10,692 bases of DNA, from the NCBI GenBank assembly GCA_005879205.1, contig VBLD01000019.1:11454-22145 (forward strand). Reading direction: 5' to 3'. The position numbers were made by a program, and so were the translations under genes. Each line of letters opens with the position of its first letter. Position 1 is the first letter of the stretch. Shown here piece by piece: positions 1-7,457 of the stretch. Below the pieces are notes generated by a model that was given only the letters and a program-made list of their open reading frames with translations, had not been told where the DNA came from and made no database searches. Source of the stretch: Deltaproteobacteria bacterium (lineage in GTDB: Bacteria; Desulfobacterota; Binatia; DP-6).

Positions 1-1035
1 GGGTGGGATGCCGACCTTCCCGCGTTCCCGCCCGACCCGAAGGGACTCGCGACCCGCAAGGCTTCCGAGGCCGTGATGCAGGTGTTCGCGACGCGTCTGC
101 CCGAGCTGGTGGGCGGCTCGGCCGACCTGAACCCGTCCACCTTCACCTGGCTCAAAGGGGCCGGCGACTTCGAGCGGCCGAACACCTCCCCCGACGGCGT
201 CCAGGGTAAGGTGGGCGGACCGTGGGGCTACGAAGGGCGGAACCTCCACTTCGGCGTGCGCGAGCACGCGATGGGCGCGGCCGTGAACGGCCTGGCGGCG
301 CACGGCGGCCTGATCGCCTACGGCGCGACGTTCCTCGTCTTCTCCGACTACATGCGCCCTCCCGTCCGGCTGTCGGCGCTCATGGAGCTCGGCGCCATCT
401 GGGTCTACACGCACGACAGTATCGGCCTCGGGGAGGACGGGCCGACCCATCAACCGGTCGAGCACTACGCCGCGCTGCGCGCCATTCCCGGCCTCCTCTT
501 CATCCGCCCGTGCGACGCGGCGGAGACCGTGTGCGCCTGGAAGGTCGCGATCGAGAATCGCCACCGCCCGACGGTGCTCGCCTTGACCCGCCAGAACGTG
601 CCGACGCTCGACCGCTCGGCATACGCGGCGGCCGACGGCCTGACCCGCGGCGCCTACGTCCTGAACCCCGGCGTGGCGCGCCCCGACGTCATCCTCCTGG
701 CGACCGGCTCGGAGGTCCAGCACATCGTCGCTGCCGAGCAGGGCCTCGCCCGCCAGGGTGTCCAGGCGCGCCTCGTCTCGATGCCGTGCTGGGAGCTCTT
801 CGACGAGCAGCCGGCAGACTACCGCGACAGCGTGCTGCCTCCCTCGGTCGCACCCCGGCTGGCGGTGGAGGCCGGCGTCTCGCTCGGCTGGCACCGCTGG
901 GTCGGGCCCCGGGGCGCGACGCTCAGCGTCGACCGCTTCGGCGCGTCGGCCCCCGGCAGCGACGTCATGCGTGCCCTCGGCTTCACGGCCGAGAACGTCG
1001 CCGAGCGCGCGCTCGGCCTGCTGCCCGGACGATGA
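1..1035 (+). CDS. tkt: Transketolase, C-terminal half (5' end outside window)
   Basis: Transketolase moves two-carbon ketol units between sugar phosphates using thiamine diphosphate, in the non-oxidative pentose-phosphate pathway of the cytoplasm. The frame is open from base 1 to a TGA at 1033-1035, giving 344 residues, about half of a usual 650-690 residue enzyme; the N-terminal ThDP-pyrophosphate domain lies upstream of the window. Visible here are the pyrimidine-binding domain, with its catalytic glutamate in FGVREHAMG (fragment residue 88), the transketolase signature GEDGPTHQPVE (fragment residues 144-154), and then the C-terminal domain with LATGSEVQ and the DRFGASAPG segment near the end. 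A Met at base 73 is internal and not the start, because clear transketolase sequence (RKASEAVMQ) precedes it. The stop lies 10 bases before the transaldolase-isomerase start, so the two are probably in one operon. Family assignment is secure. Confidence 0.96.
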   Translation, partial: GWDADLPAFPPDPKGLATRKASEAVMQVFATRLPELVGGSADLNPSTFTWLKGAGDFERPNTSPDGVQGKVGGPWGYEGRNLHFGVREHAMGAAVNGLAAHGGLIAYGATFLVFSDYMRPPVRLSALMELGAIWVYTHDSIGLGEDGPTHQPVEHYAALRAIPGLLFIRPCDAAETVCAWKVAIENRHRPTVLALTRQNVPTLDRSAYAAADGLTRGAYVLNPGVARPDVILLATGSEVQHIVAAEQGLARQGVQARLVSMPCWELFDEQPADYRDSVLPPSVAPRLAVEAGVSLGWHRWVGPRGATLSVDRFGASAPGSDVMRALGFTAENVAERALGLLPGR

Positions 1036-1039
1036 GGAG
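1034..1039 (+). promoter_or_regulatory. Ribosome binding site of the transaldolase-isomerase gene
   Basis: GAGGAG overlaps the transketolase stop codon and sits 6 bases before the ATG at 1046. It decides the start: the same frame is open back to 758, but the upstream part only reads transketolase DNA out of frame and is arginine/serine-rich nonsense. The overlap suggests translational coupling to transketolase. Confidence 0.65.
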
Positions 1040-1045
1040 AATGCG

Positions 1046-3916
1046 ATGAGGCGGAAGGCCGTGCCAGCTGCCCCCGCGCCCAGCAACCCGCTCGCCGAGC
1101 TCCAGAAGCTCGGCCAGTCGCCGTGGCACGACAACATCCACCGCCAGCTTCTCGTCTCCAAGCGACTCGCCCGCATGATCGCCGACGGCGAGGTCACCGG
1201 CCTCACCTCCAATCCCACCATCTTCGAGCAGGCCATCGCGTCGAGCCCGGACTACGACGACGAGCTGCGCACGCTCGCCGCCAAACGCAAGACGCCCGAG
1301 CAGATCTACGACGCGCTCGCCAGCCGCGACATCCGCGATGCGGCCGATCTCTTCCTGCCGGTCTTCAAACGGACGGCCGGTCGCGACGGCTTCGTCAGCC
1401 TCGAGGTAGCGCCGCGTTTCGCGCACGACACCGAGATGACCGTGCGGGAAGCCCATCGGCTCTGGCGGGCCGTCAACCGCCCGAACCTCATGATCAAGAT
1501 TCCCGCCACGCGCGCCGGCATTCCCGCCATCGAGCAGGCGATCGCCGACGGGTTGAACGTCAACGTCACGCTCATCTTCGCGCTCACCCGCTATGACGCC
1601 GTGATGGAGGCGTACCTCCGGGGCCTCGACCGGCGCCTCACGGCCGGCAAGCGGGTCGACCGGATCGCGTCGGTGGCGAGCTTCTTCGTGAGCCGCGTCG
1701 ACAGCGCAGTCGACCGGCTGATCGACGAGAAGCTCCGGACGGGAGCCGGCGAGGCGACGCCGCTCCTCGAGGCGCTCAAGGGGCAAGCGGCGATCGCCAA
1801 CGCCAAGCTCGCCTACGCAGCATTCCGGCGCAAGTTCGGCAGCGAGCGCTTCACGACCCTCGCCCGCTCGGGGGCGCGCGTGCAGCGACCGCTCTGGGCG
1901 AGCACCTCGACCAAGAACCCGGCCTACCCCGACACCTACTACGTCGAGGCGCTGGTCGGACCGGACACCGTCGACACCATGCCGCCGGCCACGCTCGCCG
2001 CCTACCGGGAGCACGGACGTCCCGAGGTCCGGCTCGACCGAAACCTCGACGAGGCCGAGCGCGTCCTCGAGCGGCTCGCGCAGCTGGGCATCAGCATGGA
2101 GGCAGTGACCGAGCGGCTCGAGGTCGAAGGGGTGGCCGCCTTCGCCCAGTCGTACGACTCGCTGCTCGCGACGGTGGCGGCGCGCCGCGAGGCGGTGCTG
2201 GTCGGCGAACGCGGCGACGTCGCCCTCGGGCGAGCAACGGGCCGGGTCGAGGCCGCGGTGCGCGACATGGACGCGGCGCGGGTGGGCGCGCGGCTCTGGC
2301 AGCGGGATGCCACCCTGTGGAAGCCGGACGACCCCAAGCACCAGGCGGAGATTGCCGACCGCTTCGGGTGGCTCGCACTGGTCGAACGGATGGAGCCGCG
2401 GCTCGGCGAGCTCGAGGCCTTCGCCGCCGAAGCTCGCCGCGATGGCTTCGGACGCGCCCTCGTCTGCGGAATGGGCGGCTCGTCGCTCGCGCCCGAGGTG
2501 CTGCGCCGGGCTTTCGGCGTCGCCAAGGGCTGCACGGACGTCGCGGTGCTCGACTCGACCGATCCGGCCGCGATCCGCAGCGCGGCAGCGTGGGGCGATC
2601 CGGCGCGGACGCTCTATCTGATCTCGTCCAAGTCCGGCACGACCACCGAGCCGAATGCGTTCTTCCGTTTCTTCTGGGAGCGGGTGCACGCGACGAAGGG
2701 CGAGCGGGCGGGCGAGAACTTCGTGGCCATCACGGATCCCGACACCTCGCTCGAGAGGGACGCAACGGCGCGCGGCTTCCGGCGCATCTTCCGGAACCCA
2801 CCCGACGTCGGCGGCCGCTACTCGGCGCTCTCCTACGTCGGGCTCGTCCCGGCAGCGCTCCTGGGCATCGACCTTCCGCGGCTGCTCGACCGCGCGCGGC
2901 GGATGCGGCTCGCGTGCGGGCCGGCCGTGGCGGCGCGTGAGAACCCCGGCCTGCGTCTCGGCGCCGTCCTCGGCTCGCTCGCCCGGGCGGGGCGGGACAA
3001 GCTCACGCTGATCGCCTCCGAGCGAGTGGCGGCGTTCGGGGCGTGGGTGGAGCAGCTCATCGCGGAGTCGACGGGCAAGGAAGACACCGGGATCGTGCCC
3101 GTCGACGGGGAGCCGCTCGCGCGCCCGGCGGCCTACGGGAAGGATCGTCTCTTCGTCTATCTTCGCCTCGGGCCGCGCCACGACCGCGCGGTTCGCGCGC
3201 TCGTGCGCGCCGGGCATCCCGTGGTCACGCTCGGCCTCACCGACGCCTACGACCTCGGCGGCGAATTCCTGCGCTGGGAGATCGCGACGGCGGCGGCGTC
3301 CTGGCCGCTCGGGATCGACCCGTTCGACCAGCCCGACGTGCAGGCGGCGAAGGACAACACGGTGCGCCTCCTCGGCGAGTACGCGGCGGCGGGGCGGCTG
3401 CCGGACGTTCCGGGCGCCTTGCGCGTGGAGGCGGCGGACTTCGCCGCGCAGCTGTTCGCCCGGCTCCGCTCGGTACGACCGCCGGACTACGTCGCCCTGA
3501 CGGCGTGGTTCGAGCGCACGGCGCGCCACGAGAAGCTCCTCGCCGAGCTGCGCACGGCCATCCGCGATCGCTTCCGCGTCGCGGTGACCGTCGGCTTCGG
3601 CCCGCGCTTCCTGCACTCGACCGGGCAGCTGCACAAGGGCGGGCCACCCACGGCCGTCGTCGTCCAGCTGTCGGCCGACGACGCGGCGGACGAGCCCGTT
3701 CCCGGCGCCGGCTATACCTTCCGGGTGCTCGAGGCCGCCCAGGCGATCGGCGACTACGAGGCGCTCGTCGCCCGCGGCCGGCGCGCGGTGCGGGTCGACC
3801 TCGGGCGGGACACCGAGGCCGGACTCGCCGCCGTGGTCCGCGCCGTGCGGCGCGGCGCGGCCAGGCCGCGCTCGCGTGGGGCGTCGTCCGGCAAGGCACG
3901 ACAGACCGGCACCTGA
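1046..3916 (+). CDS. tal-pgi: Bifunctional transaldolase / glucose-6-phosphate isomerase
   Basis: A fusion of two cytoplasmic sugar-phosphate enzymes, 956 residues. Transaldolase transfers dihydroxyacetone units between sedoheptulose-7-phosphate and glyceraldehyde-3-phosphate; the isomerase interconverts glucose-6-phosphate and fructose-6-phosphate. Residues from about 15 to 365 are transaldolase, with signature TSNPTIF (from Thr54) and the Schiff-base lysine in MIKIPAT (Lys151). From about residue 400 the isomerase follows: sugar-phosphate-binding GMGGSS (475-480) and SSKSGTTTEPN (from Ser527), the DVGGRYS signature (587-593), the catalytic-base motif ESTGK (Glu674) and FDQPDVQAAK with its lysine (Lys769). 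A further stretch of about 180 residues contains HSTGQLHKGG (857-866). The length matches known fused enzymes of this kind. The start at 1046 is supported by GAGGAG and follows the transketolase stop by 10 bases. Glucokinase begins 4 bases after the stop, so the operon supplies and uses glucose-6-phosphate. Confidence 0.95.
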   Translation: MRRKAVPAAPAPSNPLAELQKLGQSPWHDNIHRQLLVSKRLARMIADGEVTGLTSNPTIFEQAIASSPDYDDELRTLAAKRKTPEQIYDALASRDIRDAADLFLPVFKRTAGRDGFVSLEVAPRFAHDTEMTVREAHRLWRAVNRPNLMIKIPATRAGIPAIEQAIADGLNVNVTLIFALTRYDAVMEAYLRGLDRRLTAGKRVDRIASVASFFVSRVDSAVDRLIDEKLRTGAGEATPLLEALKGQAAIANAKLAYAAFRRKFGSERFTTLARSGARVQRPLWASTSTKNPAYPDTYYVEALVGPDTVDTMPPATLAAYREHGRPEVRLDRNLDEAERVLERLAQLGISMEAVTERLEVEGVAAFAQSYDSLLATVAARREAVLVGERGDVALGRATGRVEAAVRDMDAARVGARLWQRDATLWKPDDPKHQAEIADRFGWLALVERMEPRLGELEAFAAEARRDGFGRALVCGMGGSSLAPEVLRRAFGVAKGCTDVAVLDSTDPAAIRSAAAWGDPARTLYLISSKSGTTTEPNAFFRFFWERVHATKGERAGENFVAITDPDTSLERDATARGFRRIFRNPPDVGGRYSALSYVGLVPAALLGIDLPRLLDRARRMRLACGPAVAARENPGLRLGAVLGSLARAGRDKLTLIASERVAAFGAWVEQLIAESTGKEDTGIVPVDGEPLARPAAYGKDRLFVYLRLGPRHDRAVRALVRAGHPVVTLGLTDAYDLGGEFLRWEIATAAASWPLGIDPFDQPDVQAAKDNTVRLLGEYAAAGRLPDVPGALRVEAADFAAQLFARLRSVRPPDYVALTAWFERTARHEKLLAELRTAIRDRFRVAVTVGFGPRFLHSTGQLHKGGPPTAVVVQLSADDAADEPVPGAGYTFRVLEAAQAIGDYEALVARGRRAVRVDLGRDTEAGLAAVVRAVRRGAARPRSRGASSGKARQTGT

Positions 3917-3920
3917 CGAT

Positions 3921-4913
3921 ATGACGCGGTACGTGCTGGCGGGCGACGTCGGCGGAACGAAGACCGACCTCGCCCTCTTTGCATGCGAGTCGCCGCGGCG
4001 GCTGACGCTGCGTCGCGAGCACACGTTCTCGAGTCGGGACTACCCGACCCTCGAGGCCGTGCTGGGCGAGTTCGTCGCCGCCGGCGGCGACCCCGTCGCC
4101 GCTGCCGCGTTCGGCGTCGCCGGACCCGTGCTCGGCGACGAGGTGACGACCACGAACCTCCCCTGGCACATCCGGGCGGCGGACGTGGCGCGCGTCGTCG
4201 GTTGCGAACGCGTCCGGCTCCTGAACGACCTCGAGGCGACTGCCTACGGGACCGCCTTCCAGCGGCCCGAGGCCTTCCACAGCCTGAACGCCGGGAGAGC
4301 GCAGGCCGGCAATCGCGCCGTCATCGCCGCCGGCACCGGGCTCGGGCAGGCCTTCCTCTTCTGGGACGGCACCCGCTACCGTACGGCGCCCAGCGAAGGC
4401 GGGCACGCCGACTTCGCGCCGCAGAACGACCGGGAATGGGCCCTCACCCGCTTCCTCCAGCGCCGCCACCCCGAGCACGTTTCCGTCGAGCGCGCCGTCT
4501 CCGGGCCGGGGCTGTTTGCGATCTTCACCTTTCTGGTCGAGGAGCTCGGGCGTCCGGTCGAGCCGGCAGTCCGGGCGCGGCTCGCGGGCGGCGACCCGGG
4601 CGCCGTGGTCGGCGAGGCGGCTCTGCACGGCGAAAGCGCCGTGTGCGCCGAAGCCGTGGACCTGTTCCTGGGTCTCTACGGCGCGCAAGCCGGGAACCTG
4701 GCGCTCACCGCGGTGGCGGTTGGCGGGCTGTTCGTCGGCGGCGGCATGGTGGTGAAGCTGCTGCCGCTGGTCGCCGGGCCGTTCATGCGCGCCTTCAACG
4801 CCAAGGGGCGCTACGCCGGCTTCATGGCCGACATCCCCGTCCGCGTCCTGCTCGACCCGGCGACCGGGCGGCTCGGAGCCGCCCACGCCGCCGTCGACCT
4901 GCTGCCTGGCTAG
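3921..4913 (+). CDS. glk: Glucokinase (Glk family, PF02685 type)
   Basis: Phosphorylates glucose with ATP to glucose-6-phosphate in the cytoplasm. The 330-residue protein is close to E. coli Glk (321 residues) and has its motifs in order: the N-terminal phosphate loop GDVGGTKTD (8-16), LLNDLEATAYG with the likely catalytic Asp103 after Asn102, the adenosine-site loop AAGTGLGQ (136-143), SEGGHADF with sugar-contacting Glu159 and His162, and ERAVSGPGL with Glu190. It lacks the zinc-binding cysteine cluster of ROK-family glucokinases, so I assign it to the Glk group. I chose the ATG at 3921 because it puts the phosphate loop at the usual distance from the N terminus. The frame runs back to a GTG at 3876 inside the previous gene, which would add 15 unlikely residues. 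No good ribosome site is visible. With only 4 bases from the preceding stop, translation probably depends on coupling. Confidence 0.94.
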   Translation: MTRYVLAGDVGGTKTDLALFACESPRRLTLRREHTFSSRDYPTLEAVLGEFVAAGGDPVAAAAFGVAGPVLGDEVTTTNLPWHIRAADVARVVGCERVRLLNDLEATAYGTAFQRPEAFHSLNAGRAQAGNRAVIAAGTGLGQAFLFWDGTRYRTAPSEGGHADFAPQNDREWALTRFLQRRHPEHVSVERAVSGPGLFAIFTFLVEELGRPVEPAVRARLAGGDPGAVVGEAALHGESAVCAEAVDLFLGLYGAQAGNLALTAVAVGGLFVGGGMVVKLLPLVAGPFMRAFNAKGRYAGFMADIPVRVLLDPATGRLGAAHAAVDLLPG

Positions 4914-5004
4914 TCAGGAGGCCGGGCGCGCCGCAGCACGCGCTGCAGCGGGCGTTGACCCCGACCGCCGGACGGTGTTACGCGGGGACCGCTTTGCGCT
5001 GACC

Positions 5005-5583
5005 ATGGGGGCTGCCTGGGCAAGGAGCGCTGCGCTCGCCGGCTTCGTCCTGCTCGTCGCCGGGTGCGGCGAGAGGGCGATCGACTGGAGCGCACCCGAG
5101 AACCTCCTCCTGCGCGAGAAGAGCTCGAAGGTCGACGACAAGGTGAAGCTCGAGTACGTGTCGCTGGTCGACGCGACCGCGAAGTCGGTGTACGACGCGC
5201 TCACCGACGTCGAGCACTACGCCGACTTCATTCCCGCCGTCGACAGCGTCCAGCTCCTCGGCGTGAACGACAATACGAAGACCGTGCAGATCGCGCAGCG
5301 GGTCATCGGTCGCCAATCGAATGCGAAGGTCGAGTGGACGTTCCACCCCGACCAGCTCCGCATCGAGTTCAAGACGCTGGTCAGCAACCTCTCCAACAAC
5401 GACGGCTCCTACGAGATCATCGCGTCGCCGGACGGCAAGCGCTGCGTCGTCCGGAGCACCTTCATCGTGGCCGAGCCGACCGGTTCGGCGGCGCCGATCG
5501 GCGTCCTCGCCTCCGGCACGCGCGAGGCGTTCCTCGCCGCGGCGCGCGGCGTGAAGGCGCGCGCGACCGGCACGAAGAAATAA
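5005..5583 (+). CDS. Predicted lipoprotein with SRPBCC (START-like/Coq10-type) domain
   Basis: A 192-residue protein that I do not recognise as a named gene. Residues 1-20 form a signal peptide (Arg7 then a hydrophobic core), ending in the lipobox LVAG before Cys21, so a membrane-anchored, exported lipoprotein is predicted. Residues from about 48 to 185 look like one SRPBCC domain: a strand around KLEYVSLVDA, a helix VYDALTDVEHYADFIP typical of Coq10/RatA/polyketide-cyclase-like members, central beta strands including VEWTFHPDQLRIEF, and a C-terminal helix (TREAFLAAARGVKA). SRPBCC proteins hold hydrophobic ligands in a deep pocket; the ligand here is unknown. The frame is open from a GTG at 4975. 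I prefer the ATG at 5005 because it gives a normal short signal peptide, but neither start has a convincing ribosome site. It follows glk by 91 bases on the same strand, so shared transcription is possible but not shown. Confidence 0.82.
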   Translation: MGAAWARSAALAGFVLLVAGCGERAIDWSAPENLLLREKSSKVDDKVKLEYVSLVDATAKSVYDALTDVEHYADFIPAVDSVQLLGVNDNTKTVQIAQRVIGRQSNAKVEWTFHPDQLRIEFKTLVSNLSNNDGSYEIIASPDGKRCVVRSTFIVAEPTGSAAPIGVLASGTREAFLAAARGVKARATGTKK

Positions 5584-5589
5584 ACCACC

Positions 5590-6657
5590 TCACGGACCGA
5601 GGCGCGCGCCGCCGTCCGCCGCGAAGAAGTGGAGGGCGCCGAAAGGCGCCGCGACGCGGGTGGGCACCTCGTCGACCGAGCCAGGGAGGCGCACCGTCAC
5701 CTCGTGCTCCCCAACCCTCGCGCACACGATCGTCTCGGCGCCCAGGAGCTCTCGGCGCGTCGGGTCGGGCCGCGCGACCAGCCCGTCCGCGTCCTCTCGG
5801 GCCGCCGTGAACGCCTCGGGCCTGACGCCGACGACGACGCGCCGTGACCCGGACAGGCGCTCCCGCACCGGCGGGGGCACGTCGAGGCGCTGCTCTCCAA
5901 CCCGCAGCGCGCCGTCCGCCACCTCGGCCCCGAAGAGGTTCATCGGCGGCGTGCCGACGAAGCCCGCGACGAAGGTGTTCGCCGGCCGCTCGTAGACGGC
6001 GCCCGGCGCGTCCACCTGCTGGATGCGCCCGCCGTCCAGGACCACCATGCGATCACCCAGCGTCATGGCCTCGGCCTGCTCGTGCGTGACGTAGAGCGTC
6101 GTCACCTCGAGGCGCCGCTGCAGCTCGCGGACGTGCTGGCGCAGCGCGGCGCGCAGCGGGGCATCGACGTTCGAGAGCGGCTCGTCGAGGAGGAAGAGGG
6201 CCGGATGGCGGACCAGCGCCCGGGCCAGCGCGACGCGCTGGCGCTGGCCGCCGGAAAGCTCGGCCGGACGGCGGTCGAGGAGCGCGGCGACCTCCACGAG
6301 GGCGGCCACCTCCTCGGCACGCCGCCGGCGATCCTCCCGTGCCGCACCGCGCATACGCAGCGGGAACTCGATGTTCCCCCGCACCGTCATGTGCGGGTAG
6401 AGAGCGTAGCTCTGGAAGACCATCGCCACGTCGCGCTCGTGCGGCGCCAGCCGCTCGATGGACCGGCCGCCGACCCGGATCGTGCCGCCCGAAAGCGGCT
6501 CGAGCCCCGCGGTGAGGCGCAGCAGCGTCGACTTGCCACACCCCGAGGGGCCGAGCACGGTGACCAGCTCCCCGTCCTCGACCGCGAGCGTGAAGTCCGC
6601 GAGCGCGACGACGTCGCCGAAGCGCTTGGAGACCCGTTCGAACTCGGCCCGCGCCAT
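5590..6657 (-). CDS. Carbohydrate-type ABC importer, ATP-binding subunit (MalK/UgpC-like)
   Basis: The cytoplasmic ATPase that powers the importer encoded just upstream, 355 residues. It has a full set of nucleotide-binding motifs: Walker A GPSGCGKST (36-44), Q-loop FQSYALYPHMTV (Gln82), ABC signature LSGGQRQR (134-141), Walker B LFLLDEP (154-160), D-loop SNVD and the switch histidine in VTHEQ (His192). A C-terminal part of about 120 residues (VGTPPMNLFGAEV, VVVGVRPEAF) is the TOBE/MalK-like regulatory region of sugar and glycerol-phosphate importers (UgpC/MsmX/MalK group). The start ATG shares one base with the stop of permease 2 (TGATG), a sign of translational coupling, and no separate ribosome site is visible. 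The gene ends only 6 bases from the convergent lipoprotein gene. Relatives sometimes serve several importers, so this one might too. Confidence 0.94.
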   Translation of the reverse strand: MARAEFERVSKRFGDVVALADFTLAVEDGELVTVLGPSGCGKSTLLRLTAGLEPLSGGTIRVGGRSIERLAPHERDVAMVFQSYALYPHMTVRGNIEFPLRMRGAAREDRRRRAEEVAALVEVAALLDRRPAELSGGQRQRVALARALVRHPALFLLDEPLSNVDAPLRAALRQHVRELQRRLEVTTLYVTHEQAEAMTLGDRMVVLDGGRIQQVDAPGAVYERPANTFVAGFVGTPPMNLFGAEVADGALRVGEQRLDVPPPVRERLSGSRRVVVGVRPEAFTAAREDADGLVARPDPTRRELLGAETIVCARVGEHEVTVRLPGSVDEVPTRVAAPFGALHFFAADGGARLGP

Positions 6658-7457
6658 CAGCGCCCGCTGCCGGCGAAGACGCCCGCGCGCAGCGCCGGCT
6701 CGAGCACGAGGAGGACGCCGACCGCCGGCACCAGCATCAGCGCCGCGACGGCGCTCGCCAGCCCCGGATGTCCGAACGCGGTCAGGTAGTAGACGAGCGG
6801 CGGCAGGGGGCGGTTCGTCACCTGCAGCAGCAGGGAGAAGCCGAACTCGTCCCAGGAGACGAGGAACACGAGCATGCTCGCCGCGGCAAGCGACGGACGG
6901 ACGAGCGGCAGGCTGACGCGCCAGAACGCACCCGCCGTGCTCGCTCCGTCGAGCCGCGCCGCCTCCTCGAGCTCGGCGGGCACGCTGCGAAACCCACCGC
7001 GCAGGACGAGGAAGGCGACGGGGAGCGCGAGCAGCGTGTGCGCGAGCCAGAGGCCGGTGCCGAGCGGGCTGTTGTAGAGGCCGACGCGGATCGACAGCGC
7101 GGCCAGCGGGATCGCGAGCGCGATCGTCGGGAAGAGGCGCGCGAAGACGAGCGCCCGGTCGAGTCCGCGGTCGACGGCCGGCCGGCGGGCCGCGACCCAG
7201 GCGGCCGGGAGCGCGATGGCCAGCGTCGCAGCCACCGTGAGCGCGGCCACCAGCGCGCTGAGGCCGAGGCCTCCCTCGATCTCGACGGCCTCGCGCAGCG
7301 TCCGCACGTTCTCGAGCGTGAGCGTTCGCGGCAGCCACGTCGGCGGCCAGGCGAAGCTCTCGCGCTCGGGCGTGAATGCCTGCTTGAGCACGAGACCGAG
7401 CGGCAGGAGATCTGCCGCGGCGACCGCCAGCACGACGAGCAGCGCGATCCGCCTCAC
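6657..7457 (-). CDS. ABC importer inner-membrane permease 2 (MalG-like)
   Basis: The second membrane subunit of the importer, 266 residues. About six hydrophobic segments are visible, roughly at residues 4-24, 66-90, 104-124, 134-153, 190-212 and 233-252. The binding-protein-dependent permease motif (EAA loop, which docks on the ATPase) is EEAARLDGA at 164-172, followed by WRVSLPLVRPSL. The length, the N-terminal helix followed by a periplasmic stretch, and the position after permease 1 match the MalG/UgpE type of subunit. The start is a GTG whose last two bases lie in the stop of permease 1 (GTGA, 4-base overlap), and GGGGA lies about 8 bases before it. The frame is open a long way upstream, but that part only covers permease 1 and the binding protein out of frame. 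Substrate is not deducible. Confidence 0.93.
   Translation of the reverse strand: MRRIALLVVLAVAAADLLPLGLVLKQAFTPERESFAWPPTWLPRTLTLENVRTLREAVEIEGGLGLSALVAALTVAATLAIALPAAWVAARRPAVDRGLDRALVFARLFPTIALAIPLAALSIRVGLYNSPLGTGLWLAHTLLALPVAFLVLRGGFRSVPAELEEAARLDGASTAGAFWRVSLPLVRPSLAAASMLVFLVSWDEFGFSLLLQVTNRPLPPLVYYLTAFGHPGLASAVAALMLVPAVGVLLVLEPALRAGVFAGSGR

Noticed and set aside
758..1045. Longer N-terminal extension of tal-pgi in the same frame
   Set aside because: The extra 96 residues are transketolase DNA read out of frame; GAGGAG and the fused-family N terminus support the ATG at 1046.
983..4024. Very long open frame (1013 codons) on the minus strand opposite tal-pgi
   Set aside because: It is a shadow of high-GC codon use: rich in Arg, Gly, Ala, Glu and His with no recognisable domain, while the plus strand gives an unmistakable two-domain enzyme.
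3237..4886. 549-codon open frame on the minus strand opposite glk and the 3' end of tal-pgi
   Set aside because: It starts plausibly but decays into Arg/Pro/Ala-rich sequence without any family motif, and is fully overlapped by two secure genes.
4933..4950. Small dyads between glk and the lipoprotein gene (GCAGC/GCTGC stem at 4933-4946 and the 10-base palindrome CGCTGCAGCG at 4941-4950)
   Set aside because: The stem is only 5 base pairs with no T run, and such palindromes are frequent in very GC-rich DNA; not enough to call a terminator or operator.
4955..4981. Possible promoter before the lipoprotein gene: TTGACC at 4955-4960 with a weak -10 (TGTTAC, 4976-4981)
   Set aside because: The -35-like element is good but the spacing is only 15 bases and the -10 match is 3 of 6, which is no better than chance.
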